The notes below the pieces were generated by a model. The model did not search any database. It had not been told where the DNA came from and worked only from the letters and a program-made list of their open reading frames with translations. Both the position numbers and the translations under genes were made by a program. Below are positions 25,202 to 36,500 of a stretch of 64,000 bases of DNA, one piece after another; position 1 is the first letter of the stretch, and each line of letters starts with the position of its first letter. Origin of the DNA: Desmodesmus armatus (taxonomy: Eukaryota > Chlorophyta > Chlorophyceae > Sphaeropleales > Scenedesmaceae); contig VIIQ02000849.1 in the NCBI GenBank assembly GCA_007449985.2, positions 62,001 through 126,000 of the forward strand, in the 5' to 3' direction.

Positions 25202-28200
25202 CAGCAGCACCAAAAGCAGAAAAATCCAAAGCATCAGAAATCACAGCAACAGCCTGAGGAGCCAGTTAGGCAACTCAAGGACAAGAAGAAGCGTAAACAG
25301 CCCCATGCTGAACCAGAGCCGGCCCTCACAGAACAGGCTGACAAGCACCAGGCAGATGCGCAACAAGTTAAAAAGGCCAAAAAGCAAAGACAAGCAGAGG
25401 ATCAGCCACCACAGCCTCACAGCAAGCCCCAAAAGAAGGGCAAGCAGCACCAGCAGCAGCCGCAACATGCAGGCGCAGCCGTTGCTGATGGTGGCGCACA
25501 AGCTGCCAAGGCTGCAAAAGCAAAAGCAGCAGCTGCGGCAGCAGCATTGAAGGCAGCAGCAGCAGCAGCAGAAGAAGATGCACAGCTGAAGCCTCAGAAG
25601 GCTCCAAAGCACAAAAACAAGCAGCAGCAAAAGCAAAGCAGCAAGCCGCCGCCCGCTGCCGCAGCAGACCCCACACCACAAGACTCAGACCCATCCGCAG
25701 CATCTGACCCAGCCAATGACGATGCAGATGATGCAGACACCGCTGCTGCTGACAGCCTCGCAGCAGCAGCAGCAGCTGAGCAGCCCCGGCTGATCCTGCC
25801 GCTGCAGCCAAGGCAGAAGCAGAGAAGCTGGCGCGCACCATCTTTGTGGGCAACCTGCCTGTCAGCACCAAGCCCAAGCAGCTCAAGGCGCTGTTCAGCA
25901 GCTGTGGCCGTGTGGAGAGTGTGCGCATGCGATCAGTGCCCTGGACATGGACGCAAAAAAGGTGGGTGGAGACTTCGTGTGTAGGGGGGGGGGGGAGGAT
26001 GCAGTCACATTGACAGTTATCGGGCCTCTTTAGCGGGGTGCATCTCATGCTGTGTTGCTGGCTGATGAGGAGGTGGGCTGTTGAAATCTCTGCTGTGATA
26101 CTGCCCGTGCCAGGCCTTGGCTTGATCTTGCAATGCTTGGAGCCCTTGGTATGGGGTACATGGTATATCCAAACTGCAAGGCTTGGCACAAGCACTGATG
26201 CGATACACTCAGGTGACAATCGTTCTTTTACGGCATTGTGGACATGTTACTTCTTATCTCCATGTAACATTCATTTTCCTGTTCTCTCTCTCTGTGGCTG
26301 TCCCTGTGGCTGTCCCCGCAGAAGCTGCCCCGCAAGGCTGCCGTGATCCGCGGCATGGTGGCTGCTGAGCGCGGCAGTGCCAAGGCCTACGTGGTGTTTG
26401 AGAGCAACGCAGCAGTGGAGCCAGCACTGGCCAAGAACATGACCCGGGTGGGTGGGTGGCTGGGTGGGTGGGCAGCAGGGGCTGATCCTGCAGGGCCATG
26501 CGCAGTGTTTCAAGCCTTGGAGCAGTGATAGCGGCAAGGCCTGTGCAAGGCCTTCTGAGTGTTGGGAGCGCAAGGTGCCGGTCACATATACAAGTTTCAA
26601 GTTCACGCCTGCTGCCTGGGATGCTAGATTTATGCCTTCACAACCACAAGTGATGTTCAAGGGGCACTACTGTCGTATTGCAGCGTCATGCTGTCACCAA
26701 CACCCTGCCAGCTGGTTTTGCTCACATGGAAGCATTGTTCATGCAGCGCCTTGTGGACAAGCGATACCTGGGTGCTAATCACCATCACGGTGATGATCAA
26801 GGCAGCCCGTCCGCTGTTGGCCTGCACACGCAGTGTTGTGGTGGTGTGCTGCTGTGCTGTCGCAGTTTGAGGGGCACCACATCAGGGTGGACAGGGCAGC
26901 ACGGCCCGCCAATGCAGCAGCTGCCGCCAGTGGCAAGGATGCTGCTGCTGGTGGTGCTGCTGGTGATGATGGTGGAGACAGCAGCCTGGGTGTGCAGCTG
27001 TATGAGCCCTCGCGCAGTGTGTTTGTTGGCAATGTGGAGTTCACGGTCAGTCGGGTGACGGATGGGGGTGGGCGCAGGAGGGGTGGGGGGGGGGGGGGGT
27101 AAGGGAAGTGTGATGGAAGGGGTGGGAGGGATGAAAGGGACAAGAGGGCGAGTGGGAGAGGGAGGGAGGCAGGCAGGGGAGGGCAGACACAGGCATACAC
27201 AAGAAGGGAGGCATGAATGGCGAGGGAGAGGGGGAGGCAGCAGGGCACAAGGCTGAGACGACAGGCATAGAAATGAGAGAGGAATTGAGATAGGCTGTCC
27301 AGCTGTATGAAAGGAGCAGTGTGCTATCGGTTGGCGCGACTGTTGCAAATGATGTGCTGGCAGAGTCTCAGACTAGTTTATTGCAGTAGCGGCATAAAGA
27401 GCTGAGGACTTGCTCCTTGCACGCAACAGGAGCAGGGTGATCGGGTGCAACAGTGCAGTGTGGACACACCAGGTGCTGTGGTTGTAAGGTTGTTTCTGCT
27501 TCCCATAGCAGCATGCCCGTGACACTGGCCTTCTGTTACTTCAGCCTGACCTTCTTGTGCTGTGATGTGCTATGCTGTGCTGCGCTGCGGCAGGCATCTG
27601 AGGAGGAGCTGATAGGGGTGTTTGCCAACATGGATGTGCCACACGTGACACTGCCAGAGGGACAGGTGAGCAGCGGAGTTGGGACATCTCAAAAAGGCAG
27701 TGTCGAACCCAGAACCGAGGGATACACCATGCCGGCTGGCCACATTTCTGACAGTCCAGGAAGTCGGATGCCAGGGGGTTGAATCTGGGAGTAGAAGGCA
27801 AGCCCACTTCGTTGCTGTGATTTTGGCAGGACAGCTTACCTGTGGCTGTGGCTGTGCTGTGCTGAGTCTGTGCTATGCTGTGCCGTGCACCCTGCAGGAC
27901 ACCCACGTCGAGGCCGTGCGTGTGGTGCGTGACCCCAACACCAACCTGGGCATTGGTGTCGCCTACGTGCTGTTCAAGACCAAGGCAGCAGCGCGGGCGG
28001 CCCTGGACCTCAACGGCACCTCACTCAACAAGCGCACACTGCGCATCAGCAGGCTCAACAGGCAGCCAGGAGGCAGCACTGCAGCTGGGGGCCCGAGGGG
28101 CCCAGGCAGCAACCACAGGCGCCCTGGTGGCCCTGGGCCCGGCATGCACATGAAGCACTCAGGGGGCCCCCGGGGCAGCAGTCAGCGCCCCGGGCTGGGT

Positions 28201-28596
28201 GTGCGGCAGGGAGGGGTGCAAAAGCGAGGGCCCGGGGGCTTTGCACGGGGTCCCAGTGGTGCTGGTGGTGCTGCTGGTGCTGCTGACTGGCAGGGGCTGC
28301 AGACCAAGGGCAAGGGCTCCAAGCTGAGGGGGCCCAAGAAGGTGGTGGGCAGCAGCGCACCCAGCAGTGGGGGCAGAGGCGGTGGCAGCGGCAGCGGGTT
28401 TGCAGGTGGACGGCCAGGTGGCCCAGCTGGTGTGAGGCCGGGGGGTGGCAGGCCGCAGCGGCCGGGTCAGCATGCTGGTGGGAAGGGTGGTGGTGCGAAG
28501 GCTGGCAGCAAGGGGAGCAAGGGGAAGCGGCCAGCTGTGGTAGCACGGAAGGCAGCACAGCGGGCGGCCAGCAAGAAAGCAGCAGCCAAGAAGTAG
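25013..28596 (+). CDS. NOP12: NOP12/RBM34-type nucleolar RNA-binding protein, two RRMs (two apparent 1-base gaps)
   Basis: Exons: 25013-25961, 26322-26447, 26866-27045, 27594-27665 and 27898-28596 (about 675 residues if two missing bases are allowed). The N-terminus (MSLFSGLFD) leads into a long Gln/Lys/Ala-rich charged region with a 17-codon CAG run. RRM1 spans exons 1-3: RTIFVGNLPVSTKPKQLKAL, then GRVESVRMRSVP, then KLPRKAAVIRGMVAAERGSA and KAYVVFESN, then HHIRVDRAARP. The LPRK insertion between beta strands is the hallmark of the NOP12/RBM34 family. RRM2 spans exons 3-5: RSVFVGNVEFT, EEELIGVF, then VEAVRVVRDPNTNLGIGVAY with VLFKT. The tail is Gly/Arg/Lys-rich and ends in KKAAAKK, fitting a nucleolar protein. 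Family members act in large-subunit pre-rRNA processing. The frame slips by one base in CCCC near 25783-25787 and again in CCC near 25939-25941. Both read through if one C is restored, so I favour undercalled homopolymers over a pseudogene. Confidence 0.85.
25134..25200. repeat. CAG trinucleotide run encoding polyglutamine
   Basis: About 17 uninterrupted CAG codons after an interrupted CAG/CAA start, inside the first exon of the NOP12-type gene. A length-variable site. Confidence 0.9.
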
Positions 28597-28687
28597 GGTG
28601 TGACCTGGTGAAAGATTTGGGCTGTTCTTGTCGGTTTTCTCAGCAAGGTATCTTTGTACGTTCAGCTGGGGCTCATACGTTCACAGG

Positions 28688-28692
28688 TGTAA
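28688..28692 (+). terminator. TGTAA poly(A) signal of the NOP12-type gene
   Basis: TGTAA, the usual green-algal polyadenylation signal, lies about 92 bases after the stop codon. Confidence 0.45.
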
Positions 28693-29207
28693 AATGTATG
28701 GATGCCTACCAAGTAAATACAAGCATGCCTTTGGCAAGGACCCAATGGAATGCAACTGACTTGCCTATCTGGTTTTCTGGCAGGGGGTTTCAACCGCTGG
28801 CGTGGCTGTTGACTGATTGCCTGGCTGGTGGCTGTCAGGTAGCCTTGCAGCTGCAGATTGTCGCGACAACAGTGCCACATGAGGCTGGTTGTTCTGTTGA
28901 TGCCGACGCTAACAACAGGCATGTATCTTGCACTGGCTCCCACCCGAAACATCTGACAAATCAGTTACCAACACAACCAGAAAATGCATCCTGATTATAG
29001 ACCAACACATGATCTGCATAAGGGCATAAATGCACCATGACTAACCCAACATTGCTACAGCTGCCTGTCTCAAACAACTCACACTGTCCATTCTGCTTGG
29101 GCAAAGTTGACACAGGACACACGGCTGACCTTGAAGGTGCAAGGTTGCAGACATACCTACAATACCAGTAGTCCCAGCACCACCTGTAAATAGGGGTTGG
29201 CACATAC

Positions 29208-29306
29208 ATGCAAGGTTATGTAGGCATACATAACCAGACGATGCAAGGTTATGTAGGCATACATAACCAGACGATGCAAGGTTATGTAGGCATACATAAC
29301 CAGACG
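29208..29306. repeat. 33-bp tandem repeat, three copies, each holding a hairpin
   Basis: Three identical units start at 29208, 29241 and 29274. Each contains GTTATGTA, loop GGCA, TACATAAC, an 8-bp perfect inverted pair. Confidence 0.95.
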
Positions 29307-30086
29307 ATGTTCACAAGTAGAGTTGCGAAGTAGGATGCAGACTTATGCCCCACGTGCAGCCCGTGAGCCTACCACCCTGCAGATAACTCCCAACTGGCAA
29401 ATGCAGCACCCGGCATGACATATGAGGGGGGCGTCACACACGCGGCGCTACAGACGCCTTGAATGCTGTCACCAGGCTATTCCCGAACAAAGCAACTGCC
29501 AAGAGGTGCAAGCCAACAGGTCTTTCACGAGCAGTGCAGTGTACCACTTCTACAGATCAATGCATGCACACGAGCAGAAAACCATTCCCAGCAGCACCCA
29601 CACAATAGGCCAGCATGTGACACACATGCGACAGACAGGAATTGGTTGCCAGGAGGAGCAAAGCCTGTCAGCAAGACACAGCAAGTCATAGCCGCAATGA
29701 TCAGTTGCACCATGCACGGCAGCCACAGAAGGATGGCTGAGGCACCTCTGCAAAACCATCATGCTCAGAATGACCAGACCCTCAACCCTCGCAAAAAAGG
29801 GTCCACCACAAGCGGTGGCCGGCAGGGAAGCCGGTCATGCTGGCAGCAAAAGGGCTACGCAGTTGCGGGTTTGCGGGTGCAGCAGGCACCTTGAGCAAGT
29901 TCCCCACCTGACCGAGCAGGTGTACGGCCCATGCTGCAACAAGTGACTGCACAACACCAACTTGTGATAGGTGGAGTGTGTGACACACCCCAGTCAGGTG
30001 GCATTGAAAGAATGGAGCAGGGGCACCCAGCCACCCAACACAGGGGATGCACGTTTGCAGCCAGGGATGGCAGGCACCACACCATC

Positions 30087-30227
<141 letters not shown>

Positions 30228-31467
30228 TTGGCAAAGCACAGGGCAGGCCAACTGCACTGGGTCCGAGTGACATCACAGAGACACATTGCAACACTGCCAA
30301 GGTCACCCCCCACCCCCCACACACTCATCAAGACATGCCCGGTGCACACAGCAGCAATTGCACTGGAGGACCGCTCACCATGCATTGCTCATCGCATCAC
30401 AACAAGGGAAGGGGGTGCAGCGTGGTGCACGCAGCACATGGAGCATAAATTAGGGCTGTCAAATCTGCAGACAGCTGCATGCGTTGGGCACACAGCTGCA
30501 TGCATTCGGCAGCCTGTGCAGCCACCATGCAGCATCCAGACTGGAGGCTACACTGACACCGGGCAGCAGGGAAGGCGAGACAACACCACACAGGCAGCAT
30601 GCCTGACGCAAGAATGTGCCCACCAGCATGTGGGCAGGGCGACAAGCTCGAACCCCTCAAGACACGGGCCCCACCTGAAACTGCTGTACAAACAACAAGG
30701 AGCATCAATCACACAACACCCACCACAGGATGCATCTCTTACCGAGACGCTGCTGACCTACAGTACAGGCCCCGGGTACACACTCCTGAATCCCAAGGGG
30801 ACACGCCGGCACCAACGACACATGTCGCGTAACAGCTTGCACATGTTGCCCCTTTGGCAGGCCCGCTGAAAGTCACATGCCAGTTCAGCACAGTGCTGTC
30901 CTTTTACCAAGGTGCCAACTCCTGCACCACTGCGTCCAGTAGGGGATGCTGTGTCTGGAAGACAGCAACATTAGGAAGCCAGATGCAGGAAAAGTGCACG
31001 CTCCACACATACTCAGTGCCAACATGTTCGTCAACATGGTGTGGTCTGCTGTGAGACCCAGATGACCCCCACACACACGAAGGCCACGCCCCAGCACACC
31101 TGCCATACAGCAGCCTGGTTCAACAGCATCATGCAGCAAATGCGACCCTACAAGACAATTACCACATACACCACACTGAGCGCCCAGCAATTGCTGCTGG
31201 CCGCAACGGGTCACATTCACACGCACCAGCGTGTGTGTTGTCACAGGAACAAACTCAACACGAACCCAATCGTTCAAGACGGGAGCGCACGTCCAGTCAC
31301 GGTTGCGCTGACGGCTGCTCTCGACTGTGAGCCAGATACGTGCGACAAGAGGCCAGGAACACACAAGCACAACATGCATCTGTCTGACATGGCAGCACAC
31401 AGGGTGATGTCAAGCGCATGCATCGCATGCAGCCAAGTGTTGACATTTGCTGCACAAATGCCACAAG

Positions 31468-33254
31468 TCAGCATGTTGCCGATGGACCAACACAGCAGGT
31501 GCTGCCAAGGCCTGTGCGAGCAGCAAACAGCGGGGGTGAGTCCACCTGCGGCACGTATCTGCTCATGCACCTGCATACAGACACTGCTGTGCCCATCATA
31601 TAGCCCATCAGATAGCCACCTTTTTTGACCAGTGAGTCGCATAGCTGAGCCGAGAGGACTGGGCCACCAGCCTGGTCCGCTTCCCACCTGCCTGCCCCTC
31701 CTGCACAGCATGCCAAACAGACACAGCAGGACACGCCACAGAGTTCAGCGAGAAGGCGTGCCATAATCAGCGGCATGTAGCCCGTGCTGCAGCGGCATGG
31801 CACCATCAAGTGCTGCAGACAGAGCATCGCAGTGGCAGGCAGCCCCGATGCTCCACTATGCGGTGAGGCATGCACAGTGCCGGCAGCATGCCGCCCACGT
31901 ATCTGGCCATGTGCAGCAGCTACCCTTATGAAAGCACTCGAGTCAGTAACCATCCCTGCACCAAGAGCTGCCACACCAACAGCTGCTACTCCCGACGGGA
32001 GATCCAGAATGCGCGCATGTCGCACCCCCTCACCTCAGCGCCGCCAGTTGCCATGGACTCTGCGACACCACCCAGTGCGTCTGATGCCTCCTGACACATG
32101 ACCCGCCAGGCATTCAGGCTGGCAGCGCAGTTGGGCGCTGTGCTGGTGGTGCAGCCGCCATCCTGCATGCTGTAGCTTGCGTCCAAGCTGGCTGTGCTGG
32201 GCTGGCCGTCATCTGCAAAGCCCTGGACCTGCTTCTGCAGCTGCAGCACAAAGCCTTGGGTGCCACGCAGCCAGAGACGGCACTCATCCAGCTGCGTTGC
32301 GACGCCTGAACAAGACGGATTCAGCACACAACCGATACCACGTGGCGGTCAGCAGATGTCAGGGTGCATTTGTGAGAGAGAACAACCCACAGCTGGTCCT
32401 GCAGTTTGTGCAGATAACACTTTGAGTTTGCTGCGCTGAGGCAAGAGACACTTGTGTCTGATACACCAGACAGTCTGATACACCAGATAGCATCAGGCTG
32501 AGCACTGCTTCATGGCTTCAGTGCTGGCTGCACACCTGATGAGATGCGCTGCTCATCAATCATGTCGTCCAAAGCCACAATGCAGCTGTGCAGCTCCTGC
32601 AAGTTGGCCAAGAGGCTCCTGGCTGCTTCTGTGCTGGGGCACAGGATGGATTGAGCAAGCAGCTGGGAGCCCAAGGTGCGCACGATCTGCAGCAGCTGCT
32701 GCCCATGGCTGCTTGCGCTGACCTGCGCCACGACCAGCTTGCTGGGTGCTGCACGTGTCACACAGCATGGTGAAGAGCAGGTTTGAAGGAAGAAGTCAGC
32801 AACGGCGCCAGCATCACAAAGCCAAGGTGGGGTTGAGAGTGCCAAGGGTGGAGCTGGGACCTGCCAGCTGCCCCCATGCTGACGCTCAAGAAACAGCCTG
32901 CGCGGCGCCAAACCAAGGCCGAAGACTGCATCAAGCTAGAAGGGCCCGCTGGGCGCCCCAGAAAATGCCGAGACGGGCTGTGAGCTCTTTCAGCCGTCGT
33001 CAGTTTTGATCATCAGCAGCTGATTCATGTGGAGCCCCTCGGCGGGCCGTCAGCGCACCTGCCAACTGATATGCAGAGCTAGCAGCCAAGTACATGTCCT
33101 GGCTGCTCGCATCAGACTCCGGCTCTCCTGCAACAACGTTGGGCAACGTCAGCAGGCTGGCACGGACACGAGACCTGTCGCAAAGTCGCACACATGCTTA
33201 CTCACCGTGAGACGGAACCCCACAGCTTCGATACAGCCAGGAACGCTCGGCCAT
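31468..33254 (-). CDS. Unidentified multi-exon protein, mainly helical (3' end uncertain)
   Basis: Exons on the minus strand with agreeing phases: 33254-33206, 33127-33059, 32748-32536, 32305-32034, and probably 31700-31620 and one starting at 31570. The protein begins MAERSWLYRSCGVPSHGEPE and continues through heptad-like helical stretches: QQLLQIVRTLGSQLLAQSIL, AARSLLANLQELHSCIVALD, QLDECRLWLRGTQGFVLQLQ. The tentative exon 5 adds RTRLVAQSSRLSYATHWSKK and exon 6 starts VHEQIRAAG. One possible end is the stop near 31468. I do not recognise the family; it could be a trafficking or transcription-complex subunit with coiled coils, but nothing decides this. It shares a 296-base head-to-head intergenic region with the ERMP1-type gene. 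Confidence 0.55.
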
Positions 33255-33550
33255 GACGACTCGAACTGACTGCTGGCTTCTTGCAGAAGGGAAAGACAAA
33301 TCAAATGCAGAGAAGTTGATTTCCGATAAATTGCAATGGAGCTGGTTCGTGCTGAGGGCGTCCAAGAGTGAGGCTGTCAGATTATGATCTATGACTGTCA
33401 GTGTGTGATCGCTAGTACTAGCCCACCTGCCCAGGAACAGGCAACAAGGCATTTCAACAGCTCTGCAGTTGATCTTGAAAAAAAGTCTATGCCCTATCGC
33501 TGCATTGCAAGGCACCTTCAGGTCTGTCCTGCTGGTGAAGTCAGCTTGAA
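33255..33550. promoter_or_regulatory. Putative bidirectional promoter
   Basis: Only 296 bases separate the start codons of the minus-strand helical protein and the plus-strand ERMP1-type peptidase, so both promoters and 5' leaders must share it. No clear TATA box is visible. Confidence 0.5.
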
Positions 33551-36500
33551 ATGCAGGCTGGCAAGCTGGTCCTGTTGGTGTCCTTCTACACCCTACTCGT
33601 TGGATTCGCACTCCACTCCTTCTACTGGACACCTAAGCCTCTGCCAGCTGATGCACCTGCACATATTTTTGCTGAGGGCAGGGCCAGGCACCACGTGTCC
33701 ATGCTCACACAAGCAATAGGCGTCCGATCAGTGAGTGCCCTGCACGGGCCTACAGCAGCGGATGATCTGTGTAGCAGCAGCAGCGTCCACCTTCTGGTCT
33801 CCTATAAGTGCCTGCACCCACCAGTCACACCCGTCAGTGGCTGAGCCCACCAATCCCACCTCACAACACCTCTCGCGCCTGGTTGCCGCTGTCAACACCA
33901 GGTGTCCACACCAGGCCTCCAAGCAGCCCACCACTACATATGGGACCTCACCCAGCAGCTGCAAGCAGCAGGAGAGCGCAGAGGGGACATCCTTGTGCAG
34001 GCGGCCTTTGAGAACTACACTGGCTCCAACGACTTTGACTTTGTGGTGTGTGACTCTGAAGCTGCAGCTGCCACAGCTGCCATAGCTGTGAGGGGGCCTG
34101 CCTGCCATAGCTGCCTCCGCTGCTGGATGTGCCACAGGCTCTTGGGAAACAGCTGGCAGGCAGAGGTTGATTCAACAGTAGCAACCCAGACACCTCCAAG
34201 CTGGGCATATCATGTGGTACAGGCTGTCCAGGATTTTTGCTTCTGAGTACCAAGCAACAGGCCTGCACATCCACAACACAGACCATGCCCGGTGCCCCAG
34301 CAACGTGTTGAGCTTCGGGGGTTTGGAGGCTGCTCACAAATGACGTGCAGCTGGGTGAAAAGCATGTGGGCGTGCATGTGGGTGAGCCTGCTCTCTGTGT
34401 GTCTCACAGGGTGAGCGCTTCATCAATGCCTACCACAACATCAGCAACATCATCCTGCACATCAGCAGGAAGGGCACCGACCACCTCCCCGCAGTGCTGC
34501 TGGTGGCGCACCATGACAGCCCAGTGGCCTCGCCTGGTGAGCAGATGAGCGACTCCCTCAAGTCACCCAGTACATCGGTCGCGTGACCCCTGCTAGCTAG
34601 TGGCCAGTCCCGTACCTGACAGCTGCAGCTTCTCGACACTGCGAGCCCCACCATCGCCACACCTGTGTCATGCCAGCAACTCTGCCCATGTCTGCATGTT
34701 ATTTGTCATCGCAGCTGCCCAGCCTCCTGTGATGCATTTAGTGTGGGGGCAGGGGTGTTTGAACTCTGCCTGAACCATTTGTAGTTTTTTTGTGACTGCA
34801 GCAGTATGCTGTGCTGTGCTGTGCTGTGACTTGGTGTTGGTGTGCAGGTGCTGGTGATGATGCCAGCAACGTAGGGGTCATGTTGGAGCTGGCCCACAAC
34901 CTGCTGGCGACACCAGCAGAGCAGCTGCCACCGGTGCCTGTCATGTTCCTGTTCAGTGGCGCTGAGGAGCCGCTGTGCCAGGTGGGCCTGGTGGTGGGCC
35001 CGTGCACCTGTGGGCTGCTTGTAGCTCAACGCCCACATTAGTCCCAGCTGGTGAAATTGGGTCTGAGCAGACCGAGCAGGGCAGCATGAACACCCCTCTT
35101 CCCATACGGCTGCTGGCAGGATAATTCAAAAGTGAACGAGGGCAGACTGTCAAAGGGATGGACTTCTGGAATGCATTGGCAGCCAAGTGTACAGCTGCTG
35201 AGCTTGAACGGGGTACTGCTGAGCTTGAACTGGTCGCCTGCATCTACCTGGTAATTGACCATCGACAGGGTTATGGTGCTGCCGCCGCGGTTGCTGGATT
35301 CTCTTTCTCATGCATTTCTTGAAAATGACAGCAACAGCCAGGGGAGCACTCCCTCTGCACGCGTCTCGCTGACAGCCGTGTGCCTGAGGTTCCAGTGTGC
35401 TGGCCATGCAGTGCCGTTCAGCTTTCAGCCAGGCTCCATTTCTTCCCTGAACCTGTTCCTGAACATAATGGCTGACATCATCACCCCCCCCCCCAAACAC
35501 ACACATCAAGCACCACCTCACTAGAACATGTAGAGGTTGTGGAAATCGAGCCTATGCCTCCAGTGCACACACAACACATGCCAAGGCCGCACAGTTGCGT
35601 TCACCTGACACCATGTGTCACCCAACAAGTGTCGCAAACTCAGGCCCATATCTATGTGAAACTTTGGAGTTGGTGTGTCTGCCCGGCTGTCTGTTGCTGC
35701 TGCTGTTGCAGTCTGCCGCAGCCTTCACGGCCCTCAGCCCCTGGGCCTCCCGTGCCGGAGTGTTCATTAACCTGGAGTCCATAGGCCCTGGCGGTGCACC
35801 CATCGTGTTCCAGCATGCCGGTGCTTGGACTATCGAGGCCTTCGCTAAGGGGGCTGTGCACCCCAGGGGGGCAAGTGCGGCACAGGTGCGGACGCATTGC
35901 CCATCCTCACCACAGTCAGCATCAGGTTATGCGCTGGACTAAGCTGTGGCGACGCTCACCTGGTGCAAAGGGTTTCTAGCAGCTTTCTGTGTTTGGTGTG
36001 TGCGCAAACCTTCATTCATGTTCCAGGGTTGACTTCTCCTGAGGGTGCTGCTGGACACTGCTCAGCAGGCGTGGTACAGAAATGAGGCAGTGTGTGTATA
36101 TGAATCACAACAACAGTTGCAGCAACACAGGCTCTCTCTGTTGCCCCCCCCCCCCTGTTGGGCTGTGCTGTGCTATGCTTTGCAGGACATGTTTGACGCA
36201 GGCCTGGTGCTTGGTGATACAGACTACCGACAGCTCTCATACAGGGACCGGGGGCAGCTACCGGGTAAGCATGCAGCCCCTCCTCCACAACAGCGAACAG
36301 CACCAGGATACCAGCCTGCACCTACACTGCTTCCCAGGTGCTCTCTGGTCCAGGAGTGTCAGCAACAGGTGGTTTGCGTGCCCTACCAGCTGGCAGCCTT
36401 GGCATGGTCAGCATCTTGTGCAGTGGACGCACCCTGCTGCTTTCCCTTGCTGCCTTGCAGGCATTGACATCACCTACCTGCTGAGCGGGTCAGCCTACCA

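Noticed and set aside
26797..27348. Pro/Ser-rich minus-strand frame across the NOP12 intron
   Set aside because: Arises from the purine-rich GGGAGG intron sequence at 27060-27250.
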